A stretch of DNA of 64,000 bases from Chrysophaeum taylorii (lineage: Eukaryota > Sar > Pelagophyceae > Pelagomonadales > Pelagomonadaceae): assembly GCA_029834535.1 (NCBI GenBank), contig JAQMWT010000359.1:134501-198500 (forward strand), in the 5' to 3' direction. Of this stretch, positions 21,660 through 31,549 are shown in pieces. How positions within the stretch are numbered: the first letter of the stretch is position 1; the number at the start of each line of letters is the position of its first letter. Below the pieces are notes generated by a model. The model was not told the origin of the DNA, made no database searches, and saw only the letters and a list, made by a program, of their open reading frames with translations. A program made the position numbers and the translations under genes.

Positions 21660-24600
21660 ATGGATGATAGCGCGAGGATGCTCGCGAGCGTCATCATCGC
21701 CGAAGTGAAAAAGTTCGTTGACGACAAGGAGAAGGCCGACGAGAAGACCAGAGGGTTGCGCGTCAGCATGGCGAACCTCTACGCCTCGCTGCTCAGCCTG
21801 CAGGAACAAAGGGACAACAACCTGAGCGTGGAGGTCCTCGAGTCGACCAAGGTGACGGTCGACAGCGTTATCGAAACGTGCTACGCGTGGACTTGCGAGT
21901 CGAACTGGAGCAAGTATAGGGAAGGCAGGAAGTACGCAGATCACTTCCAGCAGCTCGAGACCGATCTCCGCGCGCGCGTCGACGAACTCGCGCTCGCGAA
22001 GATAACCTCGAACCGGGGCGCGCTGGAGTCGTCTATCCGGCGCAAGCAGAACTCGATCTGCGCGAGACTCCAAGGCGGAGAGGAGATGATTTACGCATTC
22101 GACCCGCCGGACTCGGTCAACGGGGAGAGGGCGTCGCTGCTGGGACGGGGCGCGTTTGGGCGCGCGCACCGCGTGAAAGAGCGCGGAGGTCTGGGCCCGC
22201 GGCGCGCGATGAAGATCGTCGACATCGATCGTGCGCTCGACGTCGGGGTCAAGCTCGAAACGCTGTACAACGAGGCCAAACTCTTGGCTAGCCTCGAACA
22301 TCCGAACATCGCGGGCTACATCACGAGTTTCGAGTACGGACTCGAATTCTTCGTCGTCATGGAGTACGTGGGCGGCGGCCACCTCGGCGTCCAGATCGGC
22401 AAGTCGCACGACGTGAAGACGTTGCGTCGCTGCGCACTCCAGATATTTGGGGCACTGGATTACATTCACGCGCAGGGCGTGCTCCACCGGGATCTCAAGC
22501 CGGAGAACGTCCTCCTCGTCGTCGAAGGCGACTACTCGAGCGTCAAGCTCGCCGACTTTGGGCTCGCCACTCAGATGGTGACGGCGGGCCTGAGGTCGGG
22601 CGTCGCCACGCTCAACTACATGTCGCCCCAGATAGCTGCGAACAATCAACGGTACGATGCCGCCGCCGCCGCCGACGACATGTGGGGTTCGGGCTGCGTC
22701 CTCGGCGAGCTCCTCGCGGGCACGCGGCTCGGCGATCGCTGCCCGCGAACGGCGTTCTGCAACGACTTGCAGGCTGTCGAGGACGTTTGTACCCAGAGTC
22801 GCAAGGCGGACGGGGTTCTCGGCGCCATCGTATGCGACCTCCTCAAGACCGTGCCGGCGCAACGTCCGTCCGCGGCCGAAGCCGCCGCGCGCCTCGTGGC
22901 GGGAGGCGGCGGTGCTTCCTCCGAGCGCTCGCCTCCCGAAGAACCAAACCGAGGCGGCGGCGGGGAGGCCGCAGCCGAACGGATGCGCCGCGAGCAGCAA
23001 GAGCAAAAACAAGAACGAGAGGAGGCCGAGACGAAAGCCGAGGTCAAAAAGCGGAGGCGCGGCGCGAAGGTCGCTCACGAGCAGCGAGAAGAAAAAGAGC
23101 GCGAGGAGGAGGCCGAGCGGAAGGCGCTACCGAGTCACGGAGCGAGCGAGCGCGTCATCGTAAAGTGCTGCACGGACTGGCGTTGGATCCTGGAGCCTCT
23201 CGAGACGGACGATCGCGATTTGGCGGAGCTCGATCTCTGGTGCGAACGCGACGTTGTCAATAATGTGGTTTGGGTTTTGTGGATTGACTTTGTATTTTAC
23301 ACAGTTCTGGATGCATCGGTGACCCGGATGCGGTCCGCCTCGCGGCGGCAATCGAGAAGAACACGTCGCTCCAGAAGCTCAATCTGGCGTGCGTTTTCCG
23401 TCGGCGTTTTTCGCGAGAAGACTTAGAAGAACGATTTATTTTTTATCTGATTTTTTTTCCAAAACCCTCGATTTTAACGACGAAATTAAACGCAGGGGGG
23501 ACCATGTCGGCGCCGAGAGCGCGGCACGTCTCGCGGCGTCCCTCGAGAAGAACAGGTCGCTCCGGACGCTCGATCTCACGTGAGTTTAAATCCCGTCGGC
23601 GATTTTAAGTCGCGAGAGGACTTAGAAGAACGACTTATTATTTTTTTTCTGAACTGATTCTTTTTCCTAAAACCACCGATTTTACCGACAAAATTTCGCA
23701 GGGGCAACAGAATCGGCGCCAGGGGCGCGGCACGCCTCGCAAAGTCCCTCGAGAAGAACGCGTCGCTCGAGACGCTTAATCTCGCGTGCGTTTTTCCCGT
23801 CGGCGGCGTTTTTCTCGAGAGAGAGGACTTAAAAGAACGTTCTTTTTTTTTCTGAACTCAATTTTCCAAAACCCCTACCTTAACCGACGATATTTCGCAG
23901 GTACAACCATATCTACGCCGAGGGTGCGGCACGCCTCGCAAAGTCCCTCGAGAAAAACACGACGCTCCAGAAGCTTAATCTCGCGTGCGTTTTTCCCGTC
24001 GGCGGCGTTTTTCTCTCGCTCGAGCGAGGACTAAGAAGAACGATTTATTTTTTTTTCTGAACTCAGTTTTCCAAAACCCCTACCTTAACCGACGCAGGTT
24101 CAACGACATCCGCGATCAGGGGGCAGCGCGCGTCGCTGAGTCCCTCGAGAAGAACAGGTCGCTCCAGGAGCTCAATCTCGCGTGCGTTTTCCCCGTCGGC
24201 GTTTTTCGCGAGAGGACTTAAAAGAACGATTTATTTATTTTTTTTTCTGAAATGACTTTTCTTCTCAAAATCCCCGATTTTACCGACGAAATAAATTTCG
24301 CAGTGGCAACTGTATCTACGCCGAGGGCGCGGGACACCTCGCAGAGTGCCTCGAGAAAAACACGTCGCTCCGGACGCTCGATCTCATGTGCGTTTTTGGC
24401 GTTTTCGCGAGGACTTTATACTCTAAACGATTTATTTTTTTTTCTGAACTGAATTTTCCGAAACCCCTAATTTAACCGCCGACGAAATTTTTTCGCAGGA
24501 TCAACGAGATCGACGCCGAGGGGGCAGCGCGCCTCGCGGCGTCCCTCGAGAAAAACAGGTCGCTCCAGGAGCTCAAACTCGGGTGCGTTTCCCGTCGGCG

Positions 24601-25327
24601 TTTTTCGCGTGACTTTTCTCAAAGTTCCCGATTTTACCGACGAAATAAATTTCGCAGTGGCAACTATATCTACGTCGAGGGTGCGGGACACTTCGCAGAG
24701 TGCCTCGAGAAAAACACGTCGCTCCGGACGCTCGATCTCACGTGAGTTTAAATCCCGTCGGCGTTTTCGCGAGGACTTTCAACGATATATATATTTTTTT
24801 TTTCTGAACTGATTTTTTTTTCCTAAAACCACCGATTTTACCGACGAAGTTTCGCAGGTGCAACCGTATCGGCGCCGAGAATACGGCCCGCCTCGTAGAG
24901 TGCCTCGAGAAGAACCCGTCGGGAATGACGTTCGGTCTCACGTGCGTTTTTCCTGTCGGCGTTTTCGCGAGGATTTAGAACGATTTTTTTTTTTTTCTGA
25001 ACTAAAATTTTCAAAAATCGAAATTAAACGCAGGTTCAGCAGTATCGGCGCCAAGGGCGCGACGCGCCTTGCATGGTCCCTCCTGAAAAACAGGTCGCCG
25101 CTCCGGACGCTTTATCTCTCGTGCGTTTCATGTCACGGCGTTGTGTCACATTACACCGCGCGCATATCAAAACGCAGCATTTTTTGTTGCTCGCGTCACT
25201 CAGACGACGAAGAACAACCTCTTACTGCTAGTGATTTAGGGGCAATGGGCTTGGCTTTCTGACATTGCTACGCTTTTACGCTGTCGCTGCCTTGAAGATG
25301 GGACGGATAAGTGTTTATCTTCTTTAG
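21660..25327 (+). CDS. Helical-bundle (MLKL/HeLo-like) - kinase - LRR protein, 836 aa
   Basis: Twelve exons. Exon 1 is 21660-23239; nine 84-nt exons start at 23305, 23496, 23702, 23901, 24098, 24304, 24499, 24658 and 24858; then 25034-25120 and 25240-25327. All introns are phase 2. Residues 1-130 are helical (ESNWSKYREGRKYADHFQQL, ETDLRARVDELALA), resembling the MLKL/HeLo bundle. The kinase spans about 155-425: GRGAFG (162), AMK, HRDLKPEN (276), DFG (299), MSPQ in place of APE, DMWGSG and RPSA, so it is catalytically complete. A Glu/Arg/Lys coil follows, then about eleven 28-residue RI-type LRRs (IGAEDAARLA-SLEKN-SL-L-L). The tail is short and hydrophobic. By analogy an intracellular sensor or executor; that role is inference. 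Confidence 0.82.
23240..25239 (+). repeat. Tandem exon-plus-intron units of the LRR array
   Basis: About eleven direct repeats of 160-200 bp. Each holds an 84-nt exon (one LRR) and an intron that opens GTGCGTTTT or GTGAGTTTA, continues with a CGTCGGCG / GCGAGGACTT / AACGATTTATT block and a T tract, and closes with CCGAC..AAATTTCGCAG. Introns are alike from donor to acceptor, so the array grew by duplicating exon and intron together. Confidence 0.9.
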
Positions 25328-25708
25328 TTTGAGAACAAAAACCACCACCGTGTGCCGGAGAGAGCGCAAAAAAAAAAAAAAAAGAATTTAGCTTTTTCAG
25401 TGGAGGAAATTAACAATACCGGGTCAGCGTACTGGCTCTCTCTTGTACACACACCCCCCCGGCCCGGGGGGTGGGTTGGATCATCGCGCGAAAAAAAAAA
25501 AAAAAAAACCTCCCCCGCACCACGCAGAAGGATGACGCCCAAATAAATAAATAAATAAATAAATAAAATCCCCCTTCGAGGACCGGACCCTCGGCGCGCA
25601 ACGCGAGGCAGGCCTAACAAAAAAAAAAGATATAAAGAAAAGTGTCATCACCGAAAACACACACAAACAAAAAAACACGGAGTGTGGTGGTGGTTATTAA
25701 GAAGAGAA
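25328..25708. other. Low-complexity spacer
   Basis: Homopolymer A runs at about 25367-25383 and 25491-25508, a C/G run near 25449-25472, an AAAT tetranucleotide run at 25541-25567 and further A runs near 25619. No gene. It separates the 3' ends of the LRR kinase and the GRIP gene, which converge here. Confidence 0.6.
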
Positions 25709-27033
25709 TTAAGCGTCGAACTCGTCGGGGACGTCGATGGAGGGGCACTTGCGCCTTTGGGCGTCGATTTTGATGAGGTCGAGGGGCGGCGAGTTGGGCC
25801 GGTCCACGAAAGTGGGCTTGGCGAGGCGCTTCATGTCGGCGTCGGTGAACTGGAGGACGGTTGCCAGGACGGGGACGAGGGAGGTGCGTTCCGAGGAGCC
25901 GCTGGGGAGGGAGAGGTAGTGGACGACGACGTTTTTTACGTACTCCACGTCGAGGTTGTCGCGGTGGAGACCTCTCCGGGCGTCGGCCAGGAGGGCCTTG
26001 AGTTTCGAGATTTTGTGGTGGAGGTCTGCAACCTCGGCTTCGCGCTTCTTGAGGCTGCGGTGCAGCTTGATGTTGACGATTTTCTGGGATCTGACCTCGT
26101 GGTGGACTCGGCCTTCCCTCTGGGCTTGCGCTTCGGCGATCTCGAGGATGCGGCGATGCGCGTGGCCGCCCGTCGCCGCCTCCCTCGCCATCTCGGCATT
26201 CACCGCCGACAACCGCGTGATTTCCGCGTCCTTTTCCACGACGATCTGGCGCGCGAGCGCCGACTTTCGAGCCTGCGCTTTTTTGGCTTTTAAAAAAAAA
26301 TCGACGGACTCACGTTTTCGAGGTCTAGACGGTGACGGAAATCGGCGAACTCGAGCGCCATCGCCTCGGCCCGCGGCACTTTTGTTGTTGCCGCGAGGGT
26401 CGCGATGCGCGCAGCCTGGAAAGCGTCGCGAGCGACGGTTTCGGCAAATACGATTCGCGTTTCCAGTTTCGCTTCGGCCAATTCTCGGCGAAGCTTCGCG
26501 TTGTCTTCGGCGAGTTCGCGGTTCTCCTTGGTCTTGAGGGCCGACTGGTTGTCGCGAACCGCCGATTCCGCCATAATTCGCGTCAATTGCGCTTCTTTTT
26601 CGTTCAACCGACCTTCCTTCTCTCGGAGCTCGATCTCCGGCTGCTTGGCCTTGTGCCGCAAAAACACCAGCTCCTCCTCGTGCTTGGCGCGCGCGGCCTC
26701 GAGCTCCTTCTGGAGGATCTCGCATCTCGCCTCTAACTCACGGTCGGCAGCGAGGCTCTCGGTGTCTACCTCGGGGTCCAACTTTTTCAGGTGTCGCTGC
26801 AGCGCGTTCCGCTTCTCCCGCTCCGCCTCGAGCTCCGTCTCCAACTTGGCGTTCCCCGCTTCCACCACCTTCAACCGCTTCGACAGCTTCATCGTCAGCT
26901 GGAGCAGATCCTCTCGCGATATCGACGGACCGACTGACGACGGACCGACTGACGACGGACCGACTGACGACGGACCGACTGACGACGGACCGACTGACGA
27001 CGGACCGACTGACGACGGACCGACTGACTCCAT
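25709..27033 (-). CDS. GRIP-domain golgin, 427 aa
   Basis: Exon 1 is 27033-26314, then a 41-nt intron 26313-26273 (GTGAGT donor, GCGCAG acceptor, phase 0), then exon 2 26272-25709 ending TAA. The N-terminus is seven copies of VGPSS coded by identical 15-bp units. Residues 40-340 form a long coiled coil rich in Glu/Lys/Arg/Ala. The C-terminus has NLDVEYVKNVVVHYLSLPSG, then RTSLVPVLATVLQFTDADM, the GRIP domain with its key Tyr, which in golgins binds ARL1-GTP at the trans-Golgi. It should act as a vesicle tether. Head-to-head with the hydrolase gene, 94 bp apart, with a TTAGGGTAA box between. Confidence 0.88.
26926..27030. repeat. 15-bp tandem repeat coding VGPSS
   Basis: Seven uninterrupted copies of GACTGACGACGGACC (plus strand) with essentially no differences, at the extreme N-terminus of the GRIP gene. 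Perfect identity implies recent expansion and likely length variation between individuals. Confidence 0.9.
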
Positions 27034-27127
27034 CTCTCTCTAGCGCCTTCCTTGACCTATTTTCATCATCATCATCTTAGGGTAAAAGAGGAAGTGTTGA
27101 AGATATTGTTTTTTCGACATCCAAAAA
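27034..27127. promoter_or_regulatory. Bidirectional promoter, GRIP / hydrolase
   Basis: 94 bp between divergent ATGs. TTAGGGTAA sits at 27077-27085, nearly central, 44 bp from either start. It follows a CAT trinucleotide run. Confidence 0.45.
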
Positions 27128-28039
27128 ATGAAACCCTCGTCGTCGGCGGAACTGGAAGAGAGGGCTGTGGCCGCGGTTCTCGGCGCGCTGGTCGGGGACG
27201 CCGCGGCCGTGCCGTGCCACTGGCACTACGCCCCTCACGAGCAGGGCGCCTTCTCCGAGGAGTGGATAAACCCGTTCTATCGCGTCGCGCTCGGCGCGAA
27301 CTCGTGTTACGGCGATCAGATTCGATGCGTTGCGGCGTCGATGGCGAGATGGGGCGAAGACCTCGAAGATCGGCTGCGGGACCGCTTTTTGGCGCCGGAC
27401 TATGCGGCCGCCGAGCCCGCGAAGCAGGCGTACGGCTACCGCGGGGACCAGAGGGCGCGTAGTACCCCGATCGACGGGCCTTGGCGCCACCGGACCGTAG
27501 ACCGTTTCCTCGCCGGCGCGATCGAGGACGACGACACGTCCGCCGACGCCCTGGTCCGCGCGATCCCTGCTGCCGCGGCCGCCGCGATTGCGGGGGAGCC
27601 CGCAGCGCCGATCGTAGACAAAGTCGTCGTCGCGACGCAGCGAAGCGTCGTCGCGCGCGAGCACGCGCGACTGATCGGTACTGCCCTAAGCGCTGTTATC
27701 CGAGGGATGTCGCCAGCCCAAGCCCTCGAGAATGTTGGGGATCTCGATGCGGATTGTGCGATCAACTGACACTTGCCTTCGAGCGCGATTTTGCCCGCGC
27801 TCCTCGCCTCGAATAACGACTCTTACGTCGACGGCGTCCAAGCCGCCATCCGGATGGGCGGGTGCTGCGCATCGCGCGCCGCCGTCGTTGGGGCCTTCCT
27901 CGCGGCGGCCTACGGAGGTATCCCAGATTCGTGGATTTCCAAGCTCCGAGACCCGATAGATCTTTCGCCACTCCTCGAAGCTGCCAAACGCCGTCGGTCG
28001 ACACATGACGGTGCTTCTTCTACTACTACGCCCGAGTAG
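27128..28039 (+). CDS. ADP-ribosylglycohydrolase / SelJ-like, in-frame TGA
   Basis: ATG at 27128. The frame meets TGA at 27767-27769 and then stays open in the same frame to TAG at 28039; read through, it is 303 aa, the usual length for the family. N-terminal part: AVLGALVGDAAAVPCHWHY and YGDQIR. C-terminal part: RMGGCCASRAAVVGAFLAAA YGG, like the J1-crystallin / SelJ branch (GGxxxSR in place of GGDxDS). The TGA lies in AIN-TGA-HLP, where relatives have Cys before x-L-P. This makes selenocysteine the natural reading. A SECIS-like fold lies at the 3' end. DraG-type enzymes remove ADP-ribose or are crystallins; substrate unknown here. The alternative is a pseudogene with one nonsense change; no intron that keeps frame removes the TGA. 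Confidence 0.75.
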
Positions 28040-28068
28040 GAGGAGCGCCCGACGCCGAAACAACCGAC
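27993..28068 (+). promoter_or_regulatory. SECIS-like RNA hairpin
   Basis: Hand-folded. Helix I GUCGGU (27993-27998) pairs with ACCGAC (28063-28068). After internal loops of 7 and 9 nt comes AUGAC (28005-28009) facing CGAC (28050-28053), which fits the SECIS quartet (UGA / GA sheared pairs). Helix II is 15 continuous pairs, 28010-28024 with 28035-28049, including G-U wobbles. The apical loop is 10 nt (28025-28034). Against it: no AA at the 5' side of the loop, helix II is longer than usual, and the TAG stop is inside the stem. Confidence 0.5.
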
Positions 28069-28071
28069 CAC

Positions 28072-28660
28072 GATTATTATTATTATTATTATTATTATTA
28101 TGGCGAAGAAGTAGTGTCTAAGTTGTTGTTGTTGTTCTTCGTGTGAGGTTACCTCTACGGCCCGGGCCGTCAGTGTATTATAATTCCAAGTAGAGTCTGC
28201 GCCGGCAGTAGCGCGCGAGTGGCTGGCTGCACCACGGTTTTTTTATCGTGGCCAATCCCGCCACTCTCGCAGCGACTATTATTATCGGGGAAAAGAGGAA
28301 ATGGAATGGCGGGTTGTGTCGCGGTGTGTCGACTAGCTGGTGGTCGTCTACTGCATCTTCCATTCCTTCCACTAGAGGGCTCGTCCATTTGGCGGCGCTA
28401 CCCCTCGGAAGTCTGGCTACTTGCTCCCTCAAGCGAGTATATTCAGCAGCAGCAGCAGCAGCAGCAGCCCTGGTTATAAATATATATTTATTTAGCATGA
28501 CGAGATTGCCCGTTTCCTCCGCACCCCTCGGCTCCGGGACGGATACACGCCCGATGACATGATCTCATTTCTCTCGGTCTCAGCTTTGTGTAAGAGCTGC
28601 GAGAGAGCAATAATAATCCAATTCAACTGAAACGGCGGCCGATTGAAGAAGAATGAATCA
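28072..28660. other. Spacer with microsatellites
   Basis: ATT repeat at 28072-28101, TTG repeat at about 28122-28136, GCA repeat at about 28446-28467. Short open frames arise from these repeats. It lies between the hydrolase 3' end and the RAP gene 5' end; no gene supported. Confidence 0.5.
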
Positions 28661-31549
28661 ATGAGGGTAAAGGTTGAGAGGAGATATACGCACTCAACGG
28701 ACCTCGTCGCTGGCGTCACGATGGATCGCCACGAAGAACAACGAAGTAGCCACGGCGACGATCGGAATTGGCGCGTCGACGAGCCACCGCCTCGCCGTCG
28801 ACAGAAGGTGGACTTTCGCCCGTGGCGCAACGAAAGCCCGCCGCGAGGAGGAAACTTGGAGACAACGACCTGGTCAACGCGACAGGAGGACTCGAACTAC
28901 CAAGAGCGGCACCGTCCCGGAAGAAGAGATGACTGGCGTCGCGCCAATCAGTCTCCAGCGAGACGAATCCCTGACGACGCATGCCGCGAAGACGAGAGAG
29001 GCGACTCTTTCTTGTCGCTAAAACGACGGCTATCCGGCGCTGACTCGCTCGGATCGCGAACAGCACGCGGGTCGCAGCGCCGCTGCGTCGAGGCACCGCG
29101 ATGGCAACAAATCATTTGGGGAAAGCAGATGACGGAACGCTGGGCGACGCCGGGGAGTATTCTCTCCCTCTTCGCGGCTCGAGGCGACGAATTCAGCGCT
29201 CGGAATTTGGCGACTGCCGCGCACCGCGTCGCCAAGTTCGGCGGCAAGAACCGTGACATCCAACGCGATCGCCGCGTGATTGCCCTCGCAGCTGCTTGTC
29301 GACGTTGCATCGTTGAGTTCGACGCGCAAGCGCTCGCCAACGCGGCCTGGGCGTTCGCGACGGTGCGCGTCGATGCACCCGACCTCTTCGCGGCGATCGC
29401 CGACGCGGCTCCTTCTCGATTGGGCGAATTCATATCGCAGAACTTCTCCAACACGGCGTGGGCCTTCGCGACGGCGGGCATTGAGGCACCTCACTTCTTT
29501 GCGGCGATCGCCGACGCGGCTATTTCGCGGCTCTGGGAATTCAATCCGCAAGACCTCGCCTGCACGGCGTGGGCCTTCGCGACGGCGCGCGTCGAGGCAC
29601 GTATGTTCTTCGCGGCGATTGCCGACGTGGCTCGTTCGCGGCTGGATGAGTTCAGCCCGCAGGGGCTTGCCAACACAGCGTGGGCCTTCGCGACGGCGCG
29701 CGTCGAGGCACCTACGCTCTACGCGGCAATCGCTCGCGCGGTTCCTTCGCGGCTGGGCGAGTTCAACGCGCAGGGGTTCGCCAACGTGGCGTGGGCCTTC
29801 GCGACGGCGCGCATCGAGGCACCTATGCTCTTCGCGGCAATCGCTGGCGCGGCGGCTTCTTCGCGGCTGCGCGAGTTCAACCCGCAGGGGCTTGCCAACA
29901 CGGCGTGGGCCTTCGCGACCGCGGGCGTCGAGGCGCCCGAACTTTTCGCGGCTATCGCTGGCGTGGCTCCTTCGCGGCTGGGCGAATTCAAACCGCAGGA
30001 GCTCGCCAACACGGCGTGGGCCTTCGCGACGGCGGGCATCGAGGCACCTCGCCTCTTTGCGGCGATCGCCGACGTGGCTCCTTCGCGGCTGGGCGAATTC
30101 AAACCGCAGCATCTCGCTAACACGGCGTGGGCCTTCGCGACGGCGGGCGTCGAGGCGCCCATGCTCTTCGCGGCAATCGCTGGCGCGGCCACGTCGCAGG
30201 TGAGCACGTTCAGTCCGCAGGACTTTGCGATCGCGGCGTGGGCCTTCGCGACGGCGGGCATCGAGGCACCGATGCTCTTCGCGGCAATCGCCGACGCGGC
30301 GTGTTCGCAGCTGGGGGAATTCAATCCGCAGGACTTCGCCAACACGGCGTGGGCGTTCGCTTCGTCGCGCATCGAGGCACCTCAACTCTTCGCGGCGATT
30401 GCCTCCGCGGCTCCGTCGCGGCTGGGCAAATTCAAGCCGCAGCATCTCGCGAACGCGGCGTGGGCCTTTGCTACGATGAACGTGAAGGCACCCGAGCTCT
30501 TCGCGGCGATTGCCTCCGAGGCTCTTTCGCGGCTGGGCGAATTCAAGCCGCAGCATCTCGCCAACACGGCGTGGGCCTTTGCTACGATGAACGTGAAGGC
30601 ACCCCAGCTCTTCGACGCGATTGCCCTGGCAGCCCCGTCGCTTCTGGACGAGTTCAACGCGCAAGGGCTCGCCAACACGGCGTGGGCCTTCGCTACGGCG
30701 GGCATCGAGGCACCTGAGCTCTTTGCGACGATCGACCGAGCGGTTTCTTCGCTGCTGTTGGAAGAGTTCGATCCGCAGAATCGCGCAAACACAGCGCGGG
30801 CTTTCGCGTCTACCGAGCCAGCGCCTCCTCGGTTCTTCCGCGCGGCCCCGTCGCTCCTGGGCGAATTCATTCCGCAGAATCTCGCCAACACAGCGTGGGC
30901 CTTCGCGTCTACGGGTATCGAGGCACCTCAGCTCTTCGACGCGATTGCCGTCGCCGCCCCTTCGCTGCTCGGCGGGTTCCATCCGCAGGATCTCGCCAAC
31001 ACGGCTTGGGCGTTCGCTTGCGTCGACTGGAAAAAAGACCCCGAGTTTTTTGCCAAGCTCGCCTGCTTTTCTGTGACAGAGCTGGACGCCCTCGATGATC
31101 GTGGCCTGTCCCAGCTCCATCTTGCTTCGTTGCACGCAACACTAGAATGGCCCGGCCGGAGCTTTCCGCTCTCGAACCATCAGCGGATACTCCGAGAAGC
31201 GAATCAACGTTGGAATCCAACACCGTCCCAGCTCCAACGCGACGTGGCGACCGCGCTCGACCGCGTTGGCTGGGCCTACGTCTTCGAGCACGTCACCGAA
31301 GAGGGATTGTCGCTCGACATGGCTCAACCCGACACCAAACGCGCGGTCGAAGTCGACGGGCCCTACCACTATCTCAAGAGAACGAGGGTTGAGAACGGTG
31401 CTACGCGCTTCAAGTCCCGATTGTTGCGGCGGCTTGGCTGGAACGTGGTCCACATTCCGTTTTTTGAGTGGGACGCTCTCGACAGCGAGCGGGAACAGGA
31501 TTCTTACCTCCGGGCCAGGCTGCTCCAACTCTCCATGCGTAACACCTAA
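28661..31549 (+). CDS. RAP-domain protein with 16 AWAFAT repeats, 962 aa
   Basis: ATG at 28661 (a second at 28721 is equally good). Residues 1-200 are Arg/Asp/Ser-rich and disordered. About 225-830: sixteen units of about 37 residues, of the form FNPQGLANTAWAFATAG, then EAPELFAAIADAAPSRLGE. Each is coded by a 111-nt direct repeat. C-terminus about 860-955: the RAP domain, KRAVEVDGPYHYLKRTRV, then KSRLLRRLGWNVVHIPFFEW. Such helical-repeat RAP proteins (FASTK, OPR types) bind and process RNA in mitochondria or plastids; no clear transit peptide is seen here. Repeat 14 is shortened. A decayed copy of the C-terminal part lies at 55.6-56.1 kb. Confidence 0.9.
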   Translation: MRVKVERRYTHSTDLVAGVTMDRHEEQRSSHGDDRNWRVDEPPPRRRQKVDFRPWRNESPPRGGNLETTTWSTRQEDSNYQERHRPGRRDDWRRANQSPARRIPDDACREDERGDSFLSLKRRLSGADSLGSRTARGSQRRCVEAPRWQQIIWGKQMTERWATPGSILSLFAARGDEFSARNLATAAHRVAKFGGKNRDIQRDRRVIALAAACRRCIVEFDAQALANAAWAFATVRVDAPDLFAAIADAAPSRLGEFISQNFSNTAWAFATAGIEAPHFFAAIADAAISRLWEFNPQDLACTAWAFATARVEARMFFAAIADVARSRLDEFSPQGLANTAWAFATARVEAPTLYAAIARAVPSRLGEFNAQGFANVAWAFATARIEAPMLFAAIAGAAASSRLREFNPQGLANTAWAFATAGVEAPELFAAIAGVAPSRLGEFKPQELANTAWAFATAGIEAPRLFAAIADVAPSRLGEFKPQHLANTAWAFATAGVEAPMLFAAIAGAATSQVSTFSPQDFAIAAWAFATAGIEAPMLFAAIADAACSQLGEFNPQDFANTAWAFASSRIEAPQLFAAIASAAPSRLGKFKPQHLANAAWAFATMNVKAPELFAAIASEALSRLGEFKPQHLANTAWAFATMNVKAPQLFDAIALAAPSLLDEFNAQGLANTAWAFATAGIEAPELFATIDRAVSSLLLEEFDPQNRANTARAFASTEPAPPRFFRAAPSLLGEFIPQNLANTAWAFASTGIEAPQLFDAIAVAAPSLLGGFHPQDLANTAWAFACVDWKKDPEFFAKLACFSVTELDALDDRGLSQLHLASLHATLEWPGRSFPLSNHQRILREANQRWNPTPSQLQRDVATALDRVGWAYVFEHVTEEGLSLDMAQPDTKRAVEVDGPYHYLKRTRVENGATRFKSRLLRRLGWNVVHIPFFEWDALDSEREQDSYLRARLLQLSMRNT

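Noticed and set aside
21633..23078. 481-codon minus-strand frame opposite the kinase exon
   Set aside because: Antisense shadow; the plus frame holds all kinase motifs.
29030..31135. 701-codon minus-strand frame opposite the RAP gene
   Set aside because: It mirrors the 111-nt repeats; its Arg-rich RREGPRRVGE pattern is the reverse of AWAFATAGIEAP codons.
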